Source of the DNA: Phycisphaeraceae bacterium D3-23
GTDB lineage: Bacteria; Planctomycetota; Phycisphaerae; Phycisphaerales; Phycisphaeraceae
Length of the DNA stretch: 64,000 nt
Assembly: GCA_039555135.1 (NCBI GenBank)
Contig: CP114179.1
Coordinates: 3,472,001-3,536,000 of the forward strand
Direction of reading: 5' to 3'
Shown: one piece after another, positions 27,993 through 37,390 of the stretch
How positions within the stretch are numbered: position 1 is the stretch's first letter
Layout of the letters: every line of letters begins with the position of its first letter
Notes under the pieces: model-generated
Told to the model about the DNA's origin: nothing
The model's database searches: none
The model's input: the letters and a program-made list of their open reading frames with translations, nothing else
Made by a program: the position numbers and the translations under genes

Positions 27993-30900
27993 TCAGAGGA
28001 GAGCCAACGCATCGAACCGGCGGGCCGGTGTACGCGACGCGAGTGGGGGCGACTTGGGTTTGGTCGCGGAGTCGACGGGTGTGGTCAACGCGAGCGCGTT
28101 CGGGGTCGGCCTGGTAACGGCCGCACGCTGCAGCTCCGGTGTCAGACCCGCGGCGGCCTGCGGCCGGGGGCGGCGCGCCGGCGGGGGTGTGGCGTCCGGT
28201 GTGGGGCTTGCCGGGGTGGCCGGGGAATCCGGGGAATCCGGGGCGGTGGGGCGGGTGTTGGCGGGTCGTGTGGGCGAGCCGGCGCTGTTGTTGTTATTGC
28301 TGTTGCCTGTGTCGGGGTCGGCGGGGGTTTGGCCGTTGCTGGTGGGGTTCGCGGGTGCTGAGCCGTTGCCGAAGTTTGCGATCACGATCGACAGGTCGCC
28401 GCTGCCGACGGTTCCGCTGGCATCGAGGTCGGCGGCGGCGGCCTCGGGGCTTGATGCAGCGGCGTCGCCCCACAAGGCGAGCAGCGCGTCGAGGTCGGCG
28501 GTGCCGACGAAGCCGTCGCCCGTGATGTCGCCTGCGATGCCGACGGCCTCGTCTTGGCCCGGTGTGCCGTGCGTGGTGGTGGAGGCCTTCCAGTTGTTGG
28601 CGTTGTTGTAGTTGCCCTGGTTGTTGATGACGACCAGTGACGGGCCGTCGCCGTCGGGCGTGGCGGGCCACGATACTGCGTCGTCGTAGACGAACTGCTG
28701 GATCGTGCTGTTGTCGGCATCGGTGAGCCGCAGTGTTTCGCCGCTGTTGGCGAGGTTGCCTGCGTATTGGCCGGCGACGTTGATGCCGGTGCCGTAGCGC
28801 TGGGTGAACGCGGCGAGGTCGCTGACAACGACGATGCGCTGGCCCGGCGCGAGCGCGTCGAGGCCGAAGGTGAAGGCGATGCCGTCGAGTGCGCCATCGA
28901 CGACGGTGCGTTTGAGCTGGACGCCGTGGAGGGAGATCGTTTGGCCGGAGGTGTTGATGAGCTCGATGAACTCGAAGGCGTCGCCGTCGGTGAAGCCCGC
29001 GGCCTGCTCGGCGGCGGATGGGACCTGCGGGTTGTAGTGCAGCTCGGCGACGCGGAGGTTCGTGGCGTCGGCGGGGGTGTCGGCGAGGACGAAGCCGGCC
29101 TGGAGCTTGGCGGACCAGGTGCCCGAGCGCAGGAGGCGCGCGGTGACCGTCGCGTGGTCGGGCAGCGCAAGGGTGCCGGTGTAGAGGATCGCGCCGGCGT
29201 TGACCCCGCCGCCGACGGCACGCGGGTCGCTGCCGTCGAGCGTGTAGTACAGGTTGCCGACCGCCTCGTTGTTGATGATCGTGACCTGGCCGGTGGGCAG
29301 GACGCCGCCGTGCTGGGCGAAGGACGGGGCCTCGAAGCTCGTCGCCGGGTAGAGCCCCGCGGCGCGGAGCTGGCTCAAGACGATGCCGTTGCGCGCGGGG
29401 AAGTAGTTGTCGAGTTTTTCATCGACGAACGGGTCGTAGTGGTCGATGACGTTGTAGGGGTCGTTGGGCGTGAGCTCGTCGCCCCACCGCGCGGCCTCGG
29501 CGTTGAGCGCGGGGCGGATGGTATCGACGATCGACTGGAACCGCGCGGTGGTCGCGGCTGTCGAAAGCGCCCCGCCGTTGAACATGTGCTCATGGACACG
29601 GTCGGCGAAGAGCTGGCGGAACTCCGCGTTCTGGCGTAGCCGGTCGTAGAGGACGCCCGGCGAGTTGGCGGTGCTGACGCCTGTGCGGTCGGAGTTCACG
29701 CTGAACAGGAAGTTCTCTGCGTCCCACGAGATGAAGGTGAACGCGCCGTTGGCCGCCCGGTCACGCACCGCGTACCAGTTGTTGTGGGGCCAGTCGTGGT
29801 TGCCGCCCCAGAAGTTGAGCAGCAGGTAGTCGGCGAACTGCTCCATGTCGAGGTATTGTTGGAGGTCGTTGTACGCGGCGTTATTCGAGAGCGAGCCGTT
29901 GGGGCCATTACCCAGCGCGATCTGCATCATCGCGTTCCAGCCGGTGAGGTCGCCGTCGACGAGCTCGACCCCGGTCTTGATGATGTCGTAGTCGGCGTCG
30001 CTGCCGCCGAAGTAGCTCTGCATGAACTCGTCGTCGGGGCGCTCGGTGGGGTTGTAGAGCCCCCAGTATTGGCCGTTGATATAGAGGTGGACCCAGTCGC
30101 CGCCGATCGCGAAACCGCCCATGGCGTCGTGGGTTTCGTGCGCGAACTGGTCGCGCAGATAGCTGGACCGCGAGCGCCCGCAGCAAGGACCGCCCAGCCC
30201 GCCGCTGTCGCTTTGGAACGTCCACGTGTCGAAGTAGTTGCCGCGGATGGCGATCGAGTTGATTTCGTCGGTGTGCTCGGCCCCGAAGAAGGGGTACAGC
30301 AGCTTCGGGGCGCCGTACTCTTCGCGGAAGACCAGCCGCATCGACTTCTTGCCGACCGCACGGTTGGTGCTGCCCGAGCCCATGATGCGGATGCCGGCGT
30401 CTTGCTGGAACAAGCCCGTGCCGTCGGTACCGATCAGCTCGACCGAGACCGGCCGCTCCCACGCGATGCCGGACTGTCGGGGGTTTGCGTAGAACCCGTT
30501 GGGGCCCCAGGCGTCCTGCGCATCCATCACCAGCGACAGTGTCGGGATCGACATCAGGTCGTCGATGAGCGCACCCGAGTAGCGCGGGTCGTTGACGATA
30601 TCCGGGTCCAAGACATAGTCCCATGTCGAGGTACCGTTGGGCGGCGTCGGGAGCCCGGCCCCGTCCTGCTGCAACACATCCTCGAGGAAGAAGTACGACT
30701 GCGTGTCGATATTCGACGACGCGAACCCGGGCTTCGTGGCAACGGCGCGGAGGACGGTGGTCGTGTTGATCGGTACCGCGCCGGTGTAGAGCGTGCCGTG
30801 GGTGGTGCTCGGCGCGCTGCCGTCGGTCGTGTAGTAGATGTCTGCGCCGGGGGTCGGGGTCGTGATCGCGACGCTGAACGCCGAGGTGAAGAACCCGCGG

Positions 30901-32024
30901 TCGATACTGAACGCGGTATCGCCGACGAAACCGAGGAACGTCGAGCCGTTGGTCTGCCCGGGGGTCGGGGCCGAGAGGAACCCCGTTTCGACCGGCTGCA
31001 CAACGCTCCCGCTGCCCGCGACGAGTTTCGGAATCATCAGCATATCGCTGCTGCCGGGGGTATTGAGCGCATGGATCGCGAGTACGTTGGTGCCGACCAG
31101 GAGCTCATCGAGGTGGCCGCCGAGGTCGAAGTCGACGAAGTCTTCGATCACGACGCCGTCGCCCCGGCCGTCGGTCGCGGCGGAGTCCCACTGCACAACG
31201 GCGGGCTCGAAGTCGGCCGCGACGCGCTCGCCGTTGAGGTAGGCGACAAAGCCGTCGTCGTACATCATGCCCAGCGTCAGCGCGTTGATCGACGACGGGT
31301 CGGCGACGTTGAACGTGAAGCGGGCGTAGGCCGAGGTCGTGCCCGACGGCAGCGTGGTATCAATGAAGGCGGCGAAGTTCGTGCCAGCACCCGGGCTGTT
31401 TTCGTAGCCCAGCCCCCCGGTGGTCCCCGCGCCGCCCGCCCAGGCGGCGTCGTTGAACCCAGGCTGCGTCCAGCTTAGCCCCAGCGCGCCGCTTGTCGGG
31501 ACGTGGTAGCGCATCGCCGAGGTGTCATCGACGAGGGTCTCGCTGCTCGTGCTCATCGCCAGCCCGTAGGAAACATCAGCCTGCTGTGCGGGGTACTGCG
31601 GCGCGTAATCGTGCGCGACGGTGACGCCGTCGGCCTCGACCAGCGCGAGGTACTCGCCGCCGGCGGAGAGCTTGAAGTTCGTGTGCAGCTCCGTGCCGTC
31701 GCTGTCCGCGCGGTCCTTGCCCGAGGCAAAGACGACCATGAACTGCCCGGGCGCAAGCGAGACATCCGGGAGCGACCATCGGTCGAGGTCGCCCGCGTCG
31801 TCGGTCAGGTGCCAGCCGTTCAGGCCGAGCGCGGTGTCGCCGCCGTTGTAGAGCTCGATCCAGTCGGAGCGTTCGCCGTCTTCGTCCTGGAGCCCGGTGT
31901 CATTAGACGCAACGAACTCCGTGATGAGAGGCACGGCGCTAAAGAGCAGCCGGGGTTCGAGGGTTTGTAGCGTCTCGCCTGTGTGCGGTTTCGAGGCCGT
32001 CCTGCTTTGCTTGAGTCGCTTCAT
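27993..32024 (-). CDS. giant exported CotH/lamin-tail/dockerin-like surface protein
   Basis: A 1343-residue protein. It starts MKRLKQSR and carries TLEPRLLFSA at about residues 21-30, the LEPR-XLL motif of large planctomycete exported proteins. Then come a lamin-tail domain (about 30-140), chitobiase-like C-terminal modules (YYTTDGSAPSTTHGTLY near 398; YYTLDGSDPRAVGGG near 931), a CotH kinase-like domain (about 560-880), a second lamin-tail domain (about 990-1130) and two dockerin-type calcium loops (GDITGDGFVGTADLD; ADLDASGTVGSGDL). A Pro/Thr/Asn-rich tail closes it. GGAGAGATAAGG precedes the ATG. It may bind polysaccharide at the cell surface. Confidence 0.82.
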   Translation of the reverse strand: MKRLKQSRTASKPHTGETLQTLEPRLLFSAVPLITEFVASNDTGLQDEDGERSDWIELYNGGDTALGLNGWHLTDDAGDLDRWSLPDVSLAPGQFMVVFASGKDRADSDGTELHTNFKLSAGGEYLALVEADGVTVAHDYAPQYPAQQADVSYGLAMSTSSETLVDDTSAMRYHVPTSGALGLSWTQPGFNDAAWAGGAGTTGGLGYENSPGAGTNFAAFIDTTLPSGTTSAYARFTFNVADPSSINALTLGMMYDDGFVAYLNGERVAADFEPAVVQWDSAATDGRGDGVVIEDFVDFDLGGHLDELLVGTNVLAIHALNTPGSSDMLMIPKLVAGSGSVVQPVETGFLSAPTPGQTNGSTFLGFVGDTAFSIDRGFFTSAFSVAITTPTPGADIYYTTDGSAPSTTHGTLYTGAVPINTTTVLRAVATKPGFASSNIDTQSYFFLEDVLQQDGAGLPTPPNGTSTWDYVLDPDIVNDPRYSGALIDDLMSIPTLSLVMDAQDAWGPNGFYANPRQSGIAWERPVSVELIGTDGTGLFQQDAGIRIMGSGSTNRAVGKKSMRLVFREEYGAPKLLYPFFGAEHTDEINSIAIRGNYFDTWTFQSDSGGLGGPCCGRSRSSYLRDQFAHETHDAMGGFAIGGDWVHLYINGQYWGLYNPTERPDDEFMQSYFGGSDADYDIIKTGVELVDGDLTGWNAMMQIALGNGPNGSLSNNAAYNDLQQYLDMEQFADYLLLNFWGGNHDWPHNNWYAVRDRAANGAFTFISWDAENFLFSVNSDRTGVSTANSPGVLYDRLRQNAEFRQLFADRVHEHMFNGGALSTAATTARFQSIVDTIRPALNAEAARWGDELTPNDPYNVIDHYDPFVDEKLDNYFPARNGIVLSQLRAAGLYPATSFEAPSFAQHGGVLPTGQVTIINNEAVGNLYYTLDGSDPRAVGGGVNAGAILYTGTLALPDHATVTARLLRSGTWSAKLQAGFVLADTPADATNLRVAELHYNPQVPSAAEQAAGFTDGDAFEFIELINTSGQTISLHGVQLKRTVVDGALDGIAFTFGLDALAPGQRIVVVSDLAAFTQRYGTGINVAGQYAGNLANSGETLRLTDADNSTIQQFVYDDAVSWPATPDGDGPSLVVINNQGNYNNANNWKASTTTHGTPGQDEAVGIAGDITGDGFVGTADLDALLALWGDAAASSPEAAAADLDASGTVGSGDLSIVIANFGNGSAPANPTSNGQTPADPDTGNSNNNNSAGSPTRPANTRPTAPDSPDSPATPASPTPDATPPPARRPRPQAAAGLTPELQRAAVTRPTPNALALTTPVDSATKPKSPPLASRTPARRFDALALL

Positions 32025-32206
32025 CCTTATCTCTCCAGTCACGTTGAACAAACCGTGCCAAACCGAGTCATCTGCCGTGTAGCTCGGGTCAAACAGGTGC
32101 ATCGCAGCAGTCCCAGCCGGCCGGCGACGGCCATCACGCCCGTCATGAAAATCCAACACTTGGCGAGCGTGTACCAATCGAATACTTGCGGCCGCAGCAC
32201 AGGCCC

Positions 32207-33979
32207 TCAATGGGACGCTGTCTGAACACGGCATCGATCACGCCCGGAGTGCAGCAGTGCAAGCAGCGAGAGGGCGACCAGCGAGCCGGGCTCGGGGAGC
32301 GCGGTGCCTGATCCGTCGGTGCCCCACTGCGTGATGACGACGTCGAGGTCGCTCTGGCCGACGCGGCCGTCGAAGTCCGCATCGCCGACGAGGGTTTCGG
32401 TGAGTAGGCCGACGTCTCCCCAGTGGGCGAGGAGGAGGTCGAGGTCTTCGGCGCCGACAAGCCCGTCACCGTTGAGGTCGCCGCTGGCCTGTTCAAGCAG
32501 CGAGAAGCCGGCGAAGACGAAGTCGGGGGCGCCGCCAGCGTCGGTGCGATGGCCCAGGGTCCAGAGGGTGTTCGCGTCGGCGTCGCCGCTGACCTCGACC
32601 TGATGGATGAGGGAGATCGCTTCGCCGGTGAAGCTGTTGGTGGATTCAAACGCGACCGCGCCGTCGGTGTTGGGCCCGGTCTCCATCAGTACCCGGCCGT
32701 GACGGTCGAGGAAGCGCACGACGACGTTATCGCCCGCTGTTGCAGAGAGCTCGAAGGCGACGCCGGAGACGGCGGCCTGTATCTCGGGGTTGTTCGTATC
32801 GACGAAGGTAAACGTGAGCGTATCGCCCGAATTCGCCGCGGCGGTCGGCGAACCGGCGGCCAGGTCGGAGGTGGTGTCCGCGCTGTAGTAGTCGGCAAAG
32901 ACGACCTGACCCGCCGAGCCCTCGACGCGGACGCCGACGGGCGACTGCCCGTTGAGACCGTCGGCGAAGCCGGTAAACGTGCCGGCGTTTTCGAGGTTCG
33001 TGCCGTTGGCTGCGCCATTGGTATCGGGCACATACTGCTCGAAGACCAGCTCGACCGCATCGTCGGCGCCCATGATATCGCTGAACACGGCGTCCCCGAC
33101 CTGCACGCCCATCATCGCCCAGCCGAACCGGCGGCCGATCTCCAGCTTCGCGTCGCGGCCGAAGTGGATGTTGTCGGACTTGAGTGGCAGGTCGCGCGTC
33201 CCAACGAACGTATAGGCATCATTGCCCGCCGTGAGCTGCTGCTGCAGCGTGGTGGTCGTCTGCCGGCTGCCCGTCGCCTGGCTCGCGGCGATCTCGCCGA
33301 CGACGAGGTGCATGCCGTCGGCCGCGCCGTCGTAGGCGTTGTTGATGTGCGCCTGCAGGTTGTTCGTAAAGTCATCGAGCCGGTCGTCGGCGATCGCGGC
33401 CTGCGCGCCGCTGTTGCTCTCGCCCTGCAGGTACATCAGGCCGTTGACATCAAATGTGTGGCCCTGGCCGGCGAGCTGCGCGAGGGCCGCGTCGACGGTG
33501 TCGGTGACGTGGCCCCACATGTGCCCGCTGTGGTTGTTCGCGTCGAACGTGGCCCTGTCCCAGAACCCGTTGCCCCCGCCGCCGCGGCTGGCCTTGATGA
33601 TGAGGACGTTGTCGTGGCCGAGGTCGGCGAGCGTCTGCGCAAAGCCGAACTCCGGGCCCCAGAACGTGGGGTTCGCGCCGGCGTCGCCCTGCTGGGGCTG
33701 GAGCGTGGTGATGGCCCCGGCCGAGTCGCCATAGAGGAGCGGCGGGTAGGTGCCGTTGGCCGCGCTGACGTTCGACCAGAAAAACGCCGTCGCGTCGTAG
33801 GCGTTGCTCTCGCCCGGGCTGTAGTCGGCGGGGGTGCCGCCCTCGAGCCCGGACGTCCCCAGCGAGTTGCTCTGGCCGGTTAGGATGTAGACCGCGTAGT
33901 CGTCGGCCTGGCTCGGCAGCACCACGCAGACCGCGAGCAGCAGCAGCGCACCGGGTCGTAGACCGTTGCGTTTCAGCAT
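32207..33979 (-). CDS. secreted sialate O-acetylesterase-like protein with PEP-CTERM
   Basis: A 590-residue protein. A signal peptide (LLLLAVCVVLPSQA) precedes a SASA/CE6-type esterase domain: TGQSNSLG (nucleophile Ser near 38), KASRGGGGNGFW, YLQGESNS and a late His in DNIHFGRDAK. A middle beta region (about 290-480) is followed by dockerin-type repeats (GDLNGDGLVGAEDLD; GDADFDGRVGQSDLD) and a C-terminal PEPGSLVALSLLALLH with a basic tail, a PEP-CTERM sorting signal for exosortase. It should deacetylate glycans outside the cell. Start at 33979 is four bases after the preceding gene. Confidence 0.78.
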   Translation of the reverse strand: MLKRNGLRPGALLLLAVCVVLPSQADDYAVYILTGQSNSLGTSGLEGGTPADYSPGESNAYDATAFFWSNVSAANGTYPPLLYGDSAGAITTLQPQQGDAGANPTFWGPEFGFAQTLADLGHDNVLIIKASRGGGGNGFWDRATFDANNHSGHMWGHVTDTVDAALAQLAGQGHTFDVNGLMYLQGESNSGAQAAIADDRLDDFTNNLQAHINNAYDGAADGMHLVVGEIAASQATGSRQTTTTLQQQLTAGNDAYTFVGTRDLPLKSDNIHFGRDAKLEIGRRFGWAMMGVQVGDAVFSDIMGADDAVELVFEQYVPDTNGAANGTNLENAGTFTGFADGLNGQSPVGVRVEGSAGQVVFADYYSADTTSDLAAGSPTAAANSGDTLTFTFVDTNNPEIQAAVSGVAFELSATAGDNVVVRFLDRHGRVLMETGPNTDGAVAFESTNSFTGEAISLIHQVEVSGDADANTLWTLGHRTDAGGAPDFVFAGFSLLEQASGDLNGDGLVGAEDLDLLLAHWGDVGLLTETLVGDADFDGRVGQSDLDVVITQWGTDGSGTALPEPGSLVALSLLALLHSGRDRCRVQTASH

Positions 33980-33983
33980 TGCT

Positions 33984-36176
33984 TTACTCCTCTTCTCGGG
34001 ATTCTGTGGGTTGTGATTCAATCGCAACCGGCACGCCCATCGCCTCCAGCTTGTCGCGCGTCACGTCCGCGATGATGCCCGCCCCTTGAGCATCGGGATG
34101 GATCTTGTCGGCGAAGCGATCGGCCTCGCCCTCAAGCGGCGTGTGCATATCCAGTGTCTCGACGCCCGTCTCCGCGACGACGCGGTCGAGCGCCTGCTGG
34201 ATCAGCGCGAGCCGGGGGTGTTCGTAAAACGCCTGGCCCGGGAACAACGGCGCGAGCTTGTGCCAGATGATGACGTTCGGCTCGCTGGGGAGTCCGCGGT
34301 AGGCCTCGATCAGCGCGGTGTAGTCGGCGACGAATTCGTCGATATCGAATGCTTCGTTGGTGACATCATTGATGCCGAGGTTGATGATGACGAGGTCGGG
34401 CTCAAACACGGCCGAGCGCTGGTACGCCATCTGGCCGATGTAGCCGCGGTCCCAGCCCGAGCGCGGCTGGATGAGGCCGTTGACAACACTGGCCCCCGGC
34501 ACGCCGAAGTTGCGCACGTCGAACAGCGGGCCGACCAACCGGCTGAGCTGTGACGGGTAGCTGTTGCTGGCAGGGTTGTTGATCGTGCTGCCGAAGGTGA
34601 TCGAGTCGCCGACACACGCGACACGGATCGTGTCCCAGTCGTCGGTTCGGAACGGCGCGGCGGGGAGGCCTTCGGCGTTAAAGAGTGTTGCGGTTGTGTT
34701 GGCTTCCCAGGCGTAGCGGATTGCGGAGGGGGTTTCGACAGCAGCAGAACCCACGAACAACTGATTGGCCTCAGCCCGGGCACGATCCGCTGGGTGGAAC
34801 ACACGGTCTTCGCCAGCTACCCAGAAGCCGTGATGTGGCGCATCGGGGTCTGGCTTAATCTCTAACCCCATGTTTGCATGCCACAACACGAGCTCACTGC
34901 CCTCACGGAAAACGCGGATGTATCGCGCCCCCTGATAAGCGATGTCTTTCCCATAGACCTGACTCAGCGCCAGCCGCGCCAGCCGCTCCCCCACCGGCCC
35001 CTTGTCGCGCGGGTGGACATCCGTCGGGTGCCCCAGCCCAATCGTCACGGCCATGCCGGTATGCGGGATCGAATCGGCAAGCCGCTGCTGGCTCTCACGG
35101 AACTCGGGCCACATCTCGCGGTTGAGCTCGGGGAGCTGCGCCCAATAGACCGGGAGGTCGTCGCGCCCGAACGCGGCGCGCCACGACGCGACCGCCATCG
35201 TAAACAGCGCGTCGTGCATCTCCGCATCTTCCGCGTTCGACTCGCCCTGGTACCACAGCACCCCCGCGATCGGCAGGCCGGCCAGCGGCGCGATCGCGGC
35301 GTCGTACAGGAACCCCGGCCGGAACGGGTGCTCGGGGGTCTCGCCCGGTCGGCCCGCCTGGTCCCACTGACGCAGGTGCACCAGCGGCCGATCGCGCACG
35401 AAGTCCTGCGCATGCGCGGAGCCGAGGAAGTTTTCTTCGAGGTCCGCCGTCGCTTCGTTCGCCAAGACCACATCGCGCGGCACCCACGCCTCGGTCGGTG
35501 TCCCGCCTACCGCCACGTCGATCAGGCCAATGGGCACATCGAGGTGTTCTTGCAGATACAAACCAAAGAACGCGCCCACAGCACTGAACCGGCCCGCCGC
35601 AGCCGAGTCACCATGCGACCAGCGGCCCACCGCGAAGTAACGCTCGGGTGTCAACGCCAACACATCCTCCAGCGGCCAGACCGAGCGCCCAAGCTCCACG
35701 GTCGGCTGCGGGTCCAGCAGGCGAAGTGTTTGCGATTGCGCGACACGTGCCGCTGCGTTTTCGCCGGCGATAGATGAGCTCAGCGGCCACCACATGTTCG
35801 ACTGCCCGGCGCACACCCACACCTCCCCAACCAGCACATCCGTCAGCACGCGCGTCTGGCCCCCGGCCGTGATCGTCATCGCCCGGGCCCGAGCGCTCGC
35901 GGGCAGCGCGTCAAGCTCGATCCGCCACGCGCCCTCCGCGTCGGCGGTGGTCCGTTTCGTCTGCCCGGCGAACGCCACCGTGATGTCGTCGCCCGGGTCG
36001 GCACTGCCCCACACGGGCATCGGCTGGTCACGCTGGACCACCATCCCACTCGACAACACCCACGGCAGCTCAAGGGCGGGCTGAGTCGCTGCATCCGCGT
36101 TCGCGGTCGGCTGAGCCGATGCGTGCCGGACCGTGAGCAGAAGAACAAAAATGAAGAAGATTCGGTATCGCTTCAT
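33984..36176 (-). CDS. sialate O-acetylesterase fused to a GDSL/SGNH hydrolase
   Basis: A 730-residue secreted protein: signal peptide (FFIFVLLLTVRHASA), a sialate O-acetylesterase-type domain (about 35-500: SSGMVVQRDQPMPVWG; CAGQSNMWW near 125; YQGESNAED; GHPTDVHPRDK), then an SGNH domain (about 520-720) with block I GDSITFG, GVPGASV, the NLGINDV block III and catalytic DKIHPDA. Two esterase modules in one protein could remove O-acetyl groups from sialic acids or other glycans. Overlap with the epimerase gene upstream is four bases (ATGA), so the genes are translationally coupled. Confidence 0.85.
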   Translation of the reverse strand: MKRYRIFFIFVLLLTVRHASAQPTANADAATQPALELPWVLSSGMVVQRDQPMPVWGSADPGDDITVAFAGQTKRTTADAEGAWRIELDALPASARARAMTITAGGQTRVLTDVLVGEVWVCAGQSNMWWPLSSSIAGENAAARVAQSQTLRLLDPQPTVELGRSVWPLEDVLALTPERYFAVGRWSHGDSAAAGRFSAVGAFFGLYLQEHLDVPIGLIDVAVGGTPTEAWVPRDVVLANEATADLEENFLGSAHAQDFVRDRPLVHLRQWDQAGRPGETPEHPFRPGFLYDAAIAPLAGLPIAGVLWYQGESNAEDAEMHDALFTMAVASWRAAFGRDDLPVYWAQLPELNREMWPEFRESQQRLADSIPHTGMAVTIGLGHPTDVHPRDKGPVGERLARLALSQVYGKDIAYQGARYIRVFREGSELVLWHANMGLEIKPDPDAPHHGFWVAGEDRVFHPADRARAEANQLFVGSAAVETPSAIRYAWEANTTATLFNAEGLPAAPFRTDDWDTIRVACVGDSITFGSTINNPASNSYPSQLSRLVGPLFDVRNFGVPGASVVNGLIQPRSGWDRGYIGQMAYQRSAVFEPDLVIINLGINDVTNEAFDIDEFVADYTALIEAYRGLPSEPNVIIWHKLAPLFPGQAFYEHPRLALIQQALDRVVAETGVETLDMHTPLEGEADRFADKIHPDAQGAGIIADVTRDKLEAMGVPVAIESQPTESREEE

Positions 36177-37390
36177 ACCATCGATTCTTGAAGTTCTTTA
36201 ACGAGGTTCGCGCAGGTCCACTGCATCCGGGGCATGTGGAACGGGCCCTTCCAGAGGTTGCCTTTCAGTGGCGAGCTGATGCGGCCGTCGCGGTGGAGGT
36301 AGCCGAACCACTCACCATGCTCTTTGTCGGGGAAGTGCTTGTAGGCCCAGTCGTGGATCTTCGTGTGCATGTCGGCGTACTTCTGTTTGCCGGTCAACTG
36401 GTAGGCGAGCAGCGTCGCGATGATCGTCTCGTTCTGGGGCCACCAGAACTTCATGTCGTGCCAGTATTCCTGGACGGGTTTGTTGTAGACGTCACGGAAG
36501 TAGAGGATGCCGCCGTGCGCTTCGTCCCAGCCGCGGTCCCACATGTAGTCGAGCATCCGGCAGCCCAGGCCGATCAGGTGCGCATCGTTGCCGCGGTGCT
36601 TGGCTTCGTGGAGGATGAACCACGCGCCCTCGATCGCGTGGCCGGGGTTGAGCATGCGGGCGTCGAAGTGGTCGATGACCTCACCGTTGGGGCCGACGGT
36701 TTCCATGACGCATCGGATATCGTCTTTAACAAAGTATCGTTCGATCGTTTCGATGGCCCGGTCGATGATGCCGTCCGCGCGGTCGAAGCCGAGGGTCTCG
36801 CGGAGCGTCTGTGCGGTGGTGAGGCCGATCATCGGCGGGCCCATGCCTTGGGTCGGCCGGGCGTCGGTGAACTTCGGGGCGGGGACGTGGTTGAGGAACG
36901 CGTCGAGGCACTGCAACGCGCGTTCGGCGAGTCGGCCGTCATCAGTCGCCTTGGCATACGCGGCGAACGCGATGGCGGCGAAGCTCTCGGAGAAGGCGTA
37001 GCGCCGCTTGCGGATCGGCGTGCCATCCCGCGCGACGTGGAACCACATCCGGCCGTCTTGGTCGTCGAAGCAGTGGTCTTCGAGGAACTGCACGCCCGAC
37101 CGCGCGGCGTCGAGCCACTCGGGCCGCGGCTCGATCGTGTTGTACAGCGTTGCGAAGAGCCACGCCGTGCGTCCCTGCTGCCAGACGCCTTTATCGGTAT
37201 CGACGAGCGACCCATCTCGGTCGCGCGCGACCATGTACCCGCCGTGCTCGGGGTCGACAAAGTCGGGGCATCTGTCCAGCCAGAACGGGACCGTGTCGTT
37301 GAGCAGCGCATCGCGGTAGTCGACGCGGAGCTGCGCGAGCCGCGCGGCGTCGAGGGCGGGGGCCGTGTTGGTCGGTGTGAGGTCGGTCAT
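36173..37390 (-). CDS. N-acylglucosamine 2-epimerase (AGE family)
   Basis: A 405-residue cytoplasmic (alpha/alpha)6-barrel protein. LDRCPDFVDPEHGGYM, VWQQGRTAWLFATLYN, NPGHAIEGAWFILHEA and MKFWWPQNETIIATLLAY are AGE-family signatures, with conserved His residues in the central cavity. In this locus it most likely converts N-acetylmannosamine, released by the lyase, into N-acetylglucosamine. It overlaps the transporter gene by four bases. The family also includes cellobiose 2-epimerases; context favours the sialic-acid role. Confidence 0.85.
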   Translation of the reverse strand: MTDLTPTNTAPALDAARLAQLRVDYRDALLNDTVPFWLDRCPDFVDPEHGGYMVARDRDGSLVDTDKGVWQQGRTAWLFATLYNTIEPRPEWLDAARSGVQFLEDHCFDDQDGRMWFHVARDGTPIRKRRYAFSESFAAIAFAAYAKATDDGRLAERALQCLDAFLNHVPAPKFTDARPTQGMGPPMIGLTTAQTLRETLGFDRADGIIDRAIETIERYFVKDDIRCVMETVGPNGEVIDHFDARMLNPGHAIEGAWFILHEAKHRGNDAHLIGLGCRMLDYMWDRGWDEAHGGILYFRDVYNKPVQEYWHDMKFWWPQNETIIATLLAYQLTGKQKYADMHTKIHDWAYKHFPDKEHGEWFGYLHRDGRISSPLKGNLWKGPFHMPRMQWTCANLVKELQESMV

